Made by a program: the position numbers and the translations under genes. 9,366 nucleotides of DNA, from positions 1-9,366 of the forward strand of contig CAIYWO010000274.1 of the NCBI GenBank assembly GCA_903929925.1, written 5' to 3'. Of the stretch, positions 6,954 through 9,366 are shown piece after piece. The notes beneath the pieces are model-generated. The model saw only the letters and a program-made list of their open reading frames with translations, had not been told where the DNA came from and made no database searches. Source of the stretch: an uncultured beta proteobacterium (GTDB lineage Bacteria; Pseudomonadota; Gammaproteobacteria; Burkholderiales; Burkholderiaceae_B). Position 1 is the stretch's first letter. Each line of letters starts with the position of its first letter.

Positions 6954-7955
6954 TTAGTTAACTTTTGCGCCGGAATCTTTAACGAGTTTGGTCCACTTTA
7001 CAAGCTCTGTAGCCATAAACGCATTGAAGTCTTTCTGGTTCATCGGTGTGACGATCACGCCAATGTCCACGAGACGCTTTTGCATTTCAGGATCCTTTAG
7101 GAATTGCATCGTCGCCTTTTCAAGTTTGTCGACGATGTCTTGCGGCATGCCAGCAGGGCCAGCTAGACCCCACCATGGGCGAATGTCGTAGCCTTTTACT
7201 GTGTCGCCAATGGGTGGAACCTCTGGAGCAATTGGGCTGCGCTCCGATGTTGCGACACCCATCGCCTTCAGGCGGCCCGACTTGACGTGGGGGTAAATCA
7301 CTGGAACGTGATAGAACGACATGGCGATCTCACCTGCCAGCAGGTCTGTTAAGCCTTGCGTCACTTGCTTGTAGGGGACGTGCTGAATGTCGATGCCTGT
7401 CATCGTTTTCAGCAATTCACCCGCCATGTGCGGCGAGGTTCCTGAACCAGCAGACATATACGTCAACTTGCCTGGATTCGCTTTTGCGTAAGCGATCAGC
7501 TCTGCCATATTGTTAGCAGGAATTTTAGGATTGATGACCAGCATATTCGGTGCGGCGACCATCAAAGTGATGTGTGTGAAATCTTTGATTGGATCAAAGG
7601 GAATCTTGCCGTATAAGGCAGGGTTCGTTGCGTGCGTAGCACTGGTTGAAAATGTCAGTGTGTAGCCGTCGGGTGCTGAGCGCGCAACGGACTCGGCCGA
7701 GATATTGCCACCGGCGCCGGCCTTGTTGTCGACGACAACAGACTGACCCAAGATCTCACCTAGTTTCTGCGCATACAGACGGGCAATGACGTCCGTAGTG
7801 GTACCAGCTGAGTAGGGCACGACAAATTTAATGGGTTTGTTTGGATAGGTTTGTGCTTGCGCGTGTGCACTTGTCGCGGCTAAAACGCCGCATAATCCTA
7901 CCAGGGCAGTCCCGAGGAACCGGTTTAGTTGTTTAGTTGAAAAAAGGCTTGGCAT
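6954..7955 (-). CDS. Bug-family (TctC-type) periplasmic solute-binding receptor
   Basis: A 333-residue secreted protein of the Bug/TctC family, the extracytoplasmic receptors of tripartite tricarboxylate transporters, most of which in Burkholderiales are orphans without TctA/TctB, as here. A Sec signal peptide is clear: positive residues K8 and R12, a hydrophobic core about 13-27 and a cleavage site AHA at 30-32. The mature protein starts with the family motif YPNKPIKFVVPYSAGTTTD, followed by GAGGNISAE, PDGYTL, the DFTHITL segment, SAGSGTSPHMAGELL, VPYK and the C-terminal GLAGPAGMP. The ligand is likely a carboxylate or related small molecule (family knowledge) but cannot be named. ATG 7955 has AAGGAG (7961-7966) 5 nt upstream. 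It leads a probable two-gene operon with the MetE-like gene. A role in sensing as well as uptake is possible for orphan Bug proteins. Confidence 0.94.
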   Translation of the reverse strand: MPSLFSTKQLNRFLGTALVGLCGVLAATSAHAQAQTYPNKPIKFVVPYSAGTTTDVIARLYAQKLGEILGQSVVVDNKAGAGGNISAESVARSAPDGYTLTFSTSATHATNPALYGKIPFDPIKDFTHITLMVAAPNMLVINPKIPANNMAELIAYAKANPGKLTYMSAGSGTSPHMAGELLKTMTGIDIQHVPYKQVTQGLTDLLAGEIAMSFYHVPVIYPHVKSGRLKAMGVATSERSPIAPEVPPIGDTVKGYDIRPWWGLAGPAGMPQDIVDKLEKATMQFLKDPEMQKRLVDIGVIVTPMNQKDFNAFMATELVKWTKLVKDSGAKVN

Positions 7956-8102
7956 GCTTGCTCCTTGGTTTGTTGTGGGAGTTCTGTTGCTCTGTCATTA
8001 ACCGCACGAGTGTATCGTCTGGCAGGGCTCTGCGGGCGCGCGCGCATCTAGAGGTCAACCCTATGTTGACATTCTGGATGAATGCATAGGAATTATTTCC
8101 GG
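7956..8102. promoter_or_regulatory. Intergenic region between RNase G and the Bug gene
   Basis: A 147-bp gap expected to hold the end of the RNase G transcript and the promoter of the Bug/MetE-like unit, both on the minus strand. It contains the Bug Shine-Dalgarno AAGGAG (7961-7966), an alternating purine-pyrimidine run (8036-8047) and a perfect inverted repeat (8054-8070). No clear sigma-70 promoter with well spaced boxes and no GC hairpin with a T-tract was found on the minus strand, so the exact promoter and terminator are not placed. Confidence 0.5.
8054..8070. repeat. Inverted repeat GTCAAC-N5-GTTGAC, candidate operator
   Basis: GTCAAC at 8054-8059 and its exact complement GTTGAC at 8065-8070 are separated by 5 bp. 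The arms are AT-containing and there is no T-tract, which fits a dimeric repressor or activator site better than a terminator. It lies about 100 bp upstream of the Bug start, within reach of a promoter for the Bug/MetE-like genes. No regulator gene is next to it, so the binding protein is unknown. The symmetry is seen directly; the operator role is inference. Confidence 0.4.
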
Positions 8103-9366
8103 TCAGGTCAAGACGATGTCGTACTGCTCTTGGGTATAGCCAGGGGAGACCTCGAGCGAGATCTTTTTCTCGATAAAGTCGCCCAGCATGGCCAAGTGTT
8201 GGCTTTCCTCTTCTAAGAATAAATCAATGACGTCCTGCGAGGCAAGAATACGGAATTCGCGTGGATTGAACTGGCGAGCTTCACGCAAAATTTCACGCAA
8301 AATTTCGTAGCAAATACTGCGATTCGTTCGGACGTTTCCACGACTTTGGCAGGTGGGGCAGGGCTCGCACATTTGGTGTGCGAGTGAGTCGCGCGTGCGC
8401 TTGCGTGTCATCTCCACGAGTCCCAGCTGAGTGAAACCGTTGACTGTCATGCGTGTGCGATCGCTCGCCAAGGCCTTATTTAGTTCGGCCAGTACCGCAT
8501 CCCGATGGGTGGCATCATCCATGTCGATGAAGTCGAGAATGATGATCCCGCCTAGGTTGCGCAAACGCAGTTGTCTGGCGATCGCTTGTGCCGCCTCAAG
8601 GTTTGTCTTGAAGATCGTGTCGTCAAAATTGCGACCGCCCACAAAGCCGCCTGTGTTGACGTCAACAGTTGTGAGCGCTTCTGTTTGGTCGATGATTAAG
8701 TACCCGCCAGACTTCAGATCAACGCGGCGCGAGAGGGCCCGAACAATTTCCTCTTCGATGTTTGCGGTGTCAAACAGGGGGCGCTCGCTGCTGAAATGGG
8801 TAATGCGTTCTGCGACGGAGGGGGTATAGATGGCGGCCCACGACTTTAACTCGGCGCAAACGCTACGCGAATCCACCAAGATTTGTCCTGTGAGCGGGGA
8901 GACCATGTCCCGTAGCACACGCTGCGCCAACGTGAGATCTTGATGCAAAAGACTTGTAACGGGGAGGGTGCGCGCTGCGTGCTGAACGCTTCCCCACAGC
9001 TTTTTCAGGTAGGCAAGGTCCGCCTGCAGTTCTTCGTCGCTTGCGCCTTCTGCCTGCGTGCGTACGATGAAGCCGCCTTTCTCTTCGACGGGGACGAGGG
9101 CTTGGACGCGATCACGTAGCGCCTGTCGTTCAGCTTCTGAGCCAATTTTTTGCGAGATGCCAATATGCGGTTCATGCGGTAGGTAAACCAGCATGCGTCC
9201 CGCAATACTAATTTGGGTTGATAGCCTCGCGCCTTTTGTTCCCAGAGGGTCTTTGATGACCTGCACCATGAGGCTTTGGCCCTCAAAGATGAGCTTCTCA
9301 ATGGGAGTGGGAGTCGTACCAAGTGCGCGTTCACTGCGGTTTTCTCTCAGGTCGGCGATGTGAATG
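8103..9366 (-). CDS. rng: Ribonuclease G (5' end outside window)
   Basis: A 5'-truncated gene: 421 codons are visible against 489 residues in E. coli RNase G, so about 70 N-terminal residues (start of the S1 domain) are missing. The frame stays open and homologous from 9269 to the edge (an IHIADLREN segment, then EKLIFEGQSLMVQ), so the ATG at 9269 is internal. The visible protein reads through the RNase E/G core: VQVIKDPLGTKGARL, KSGGYLIIDQTEALTTVDVNTG with the first catalytic aspartate, RQLRLRNLGGIIILDFIDM with the second, LGLVEMTRKRTR, and the zinc-link CPTC within CEPCPTCQSRG. It ends QEQYDIVLT, like the E. coli end, so it is RNase G and not RNase E, which has a long C-terminal tail. It endonucleolytically matures 16S rRNA 5' ends and decays some mRNAs. 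In this group it often sits with maf and rlmH, which would lie beyond the right edge. Confidence 0.95.
   Translation of the reverse strand, partial: IHIADLRENRSERALGTTPTPIEKLIFEGQSLMVQVIKDPLGTKGARLSTQISIAGRMLVYLPHEPHIGISQKIGSEAERQALRDRVQALVPVEEKGGFIVRTQAEGASDEELQADLAYLKKLWGSVQHAARTLPVTSLLHQDLTLAQRVLRDMVSPLTGQILVDSRSVCAELKSWAAIYTPSVAERITHFSSERPLFDTANIEEEIVRALSRRVDLKSGGYLIIDQTEALTTVDVNTGGFVGGRNFDDTIFKTNLEAAQAIARQLRLRNLGGIIILDFIDMDDATHRDAVLAELNKALASDRTRMTVNGFTQLGLVEMTRKRTRDSLAHQMCEPCPTCQSRGNVRTNRSICYEILREILREARQFNPREFRILASQDVIDLFLEEESQHLAMLGDFIEKKISLEVSPGYTQEQYDIVLT
8280..8306. repeat. 12-bp tandem repeat inside rng
   Basis: TCACGCAAAATT occurs twice in a row (8281-8292, 8293-8304), with period-12 identity over 8280-8306. 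On the coding strand it encodes REILREILRE. E. coli RNase G has REIVRE-type sequence of equal length at the same place, so the repeat reflects helix periodicity plus codon identity and not an insertion. Confidence 0.8.

Noticed and set aside
8089..8100. Small hairpin GGAA-N4-TTCC as a terminator of RNase G
   Set aside because: Only 4-bp AT-rich arms and no following T-tract on the minus strand.
8103..9269. RNase G starting at ATG 9269
   Set aside because: The frame is open and continues the RNase G homology to the window edge, so this methionine is internal.

Overview
The window looks like a chromosomal segment of a betaproteobacterium, probably order Burkholderiales and possibly Alcaligenaceae. 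The clues are a Bug/TctC-type periplasmic solute receptor (a family greatly expanded in that group), an Alcaligenaceae/Burkholderia-like gene style with moderately high GC (about mid-50s percent by eye), and housekeeping genes of Gram-negative envelope assembly (heptosyltransferase-like GT9, MsbA, ElyC/YdcF-like) and RNA processing (RNase G). The genus is not determinable by eye.

Layout. Left block, minus strand (1-1547): a GT9 glycosyltransferase followed 5 bp later by an ElyC/YdcF-like DUF218 membrane protein that runs off the left edge. Plus-strand block (1644-5889): msbA, then three tightly packed genes, namely an NfsA-like nitroreductase (2 bp after msbA), a small AtzG-like (DUF4089) protein (12 bp later) and an AtzE-like amidase-signature hydrolase (ATGA overlap). 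The spacing suggests one four-gene transcript. Right block, minus strand (5886-9366): RNase G, cut at its 5' end by the window edge; a 147-bp gap with a perfect 6-bp inverted repeat; a Bug receptor; and, 24 bp after it, a stand-alone MetE C-terminal-domain-like zinc methyltransferase. The last gene ends tail to tail with the amidase, the two stop codons sharing bases.

How the genes may work together. The GT9 enzyme and MsbA belong to lipopolysaccharide synthesis and export and are transcribed divergently from a 96-bp gap. The AtzG/AtzE-like pair resembles the GatC/GatA-derived complex known from s-triazine degradation, but no other triazine gene is visible, so its substrate is open. The Bug receptor and core-MetE protein look like a two-gene unit for capture of a small carboxylate or related solute and a methyl-transfer reaction; a link to the facing amidase is only an inference. 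No tRNA, rRNA, CRISPR array, insertion sequence or convincing intrinsic terminator was seen. Apart from the 147-bp gap there is no long non-coding stretch; no gene-free stretch exceeds 300 bases.
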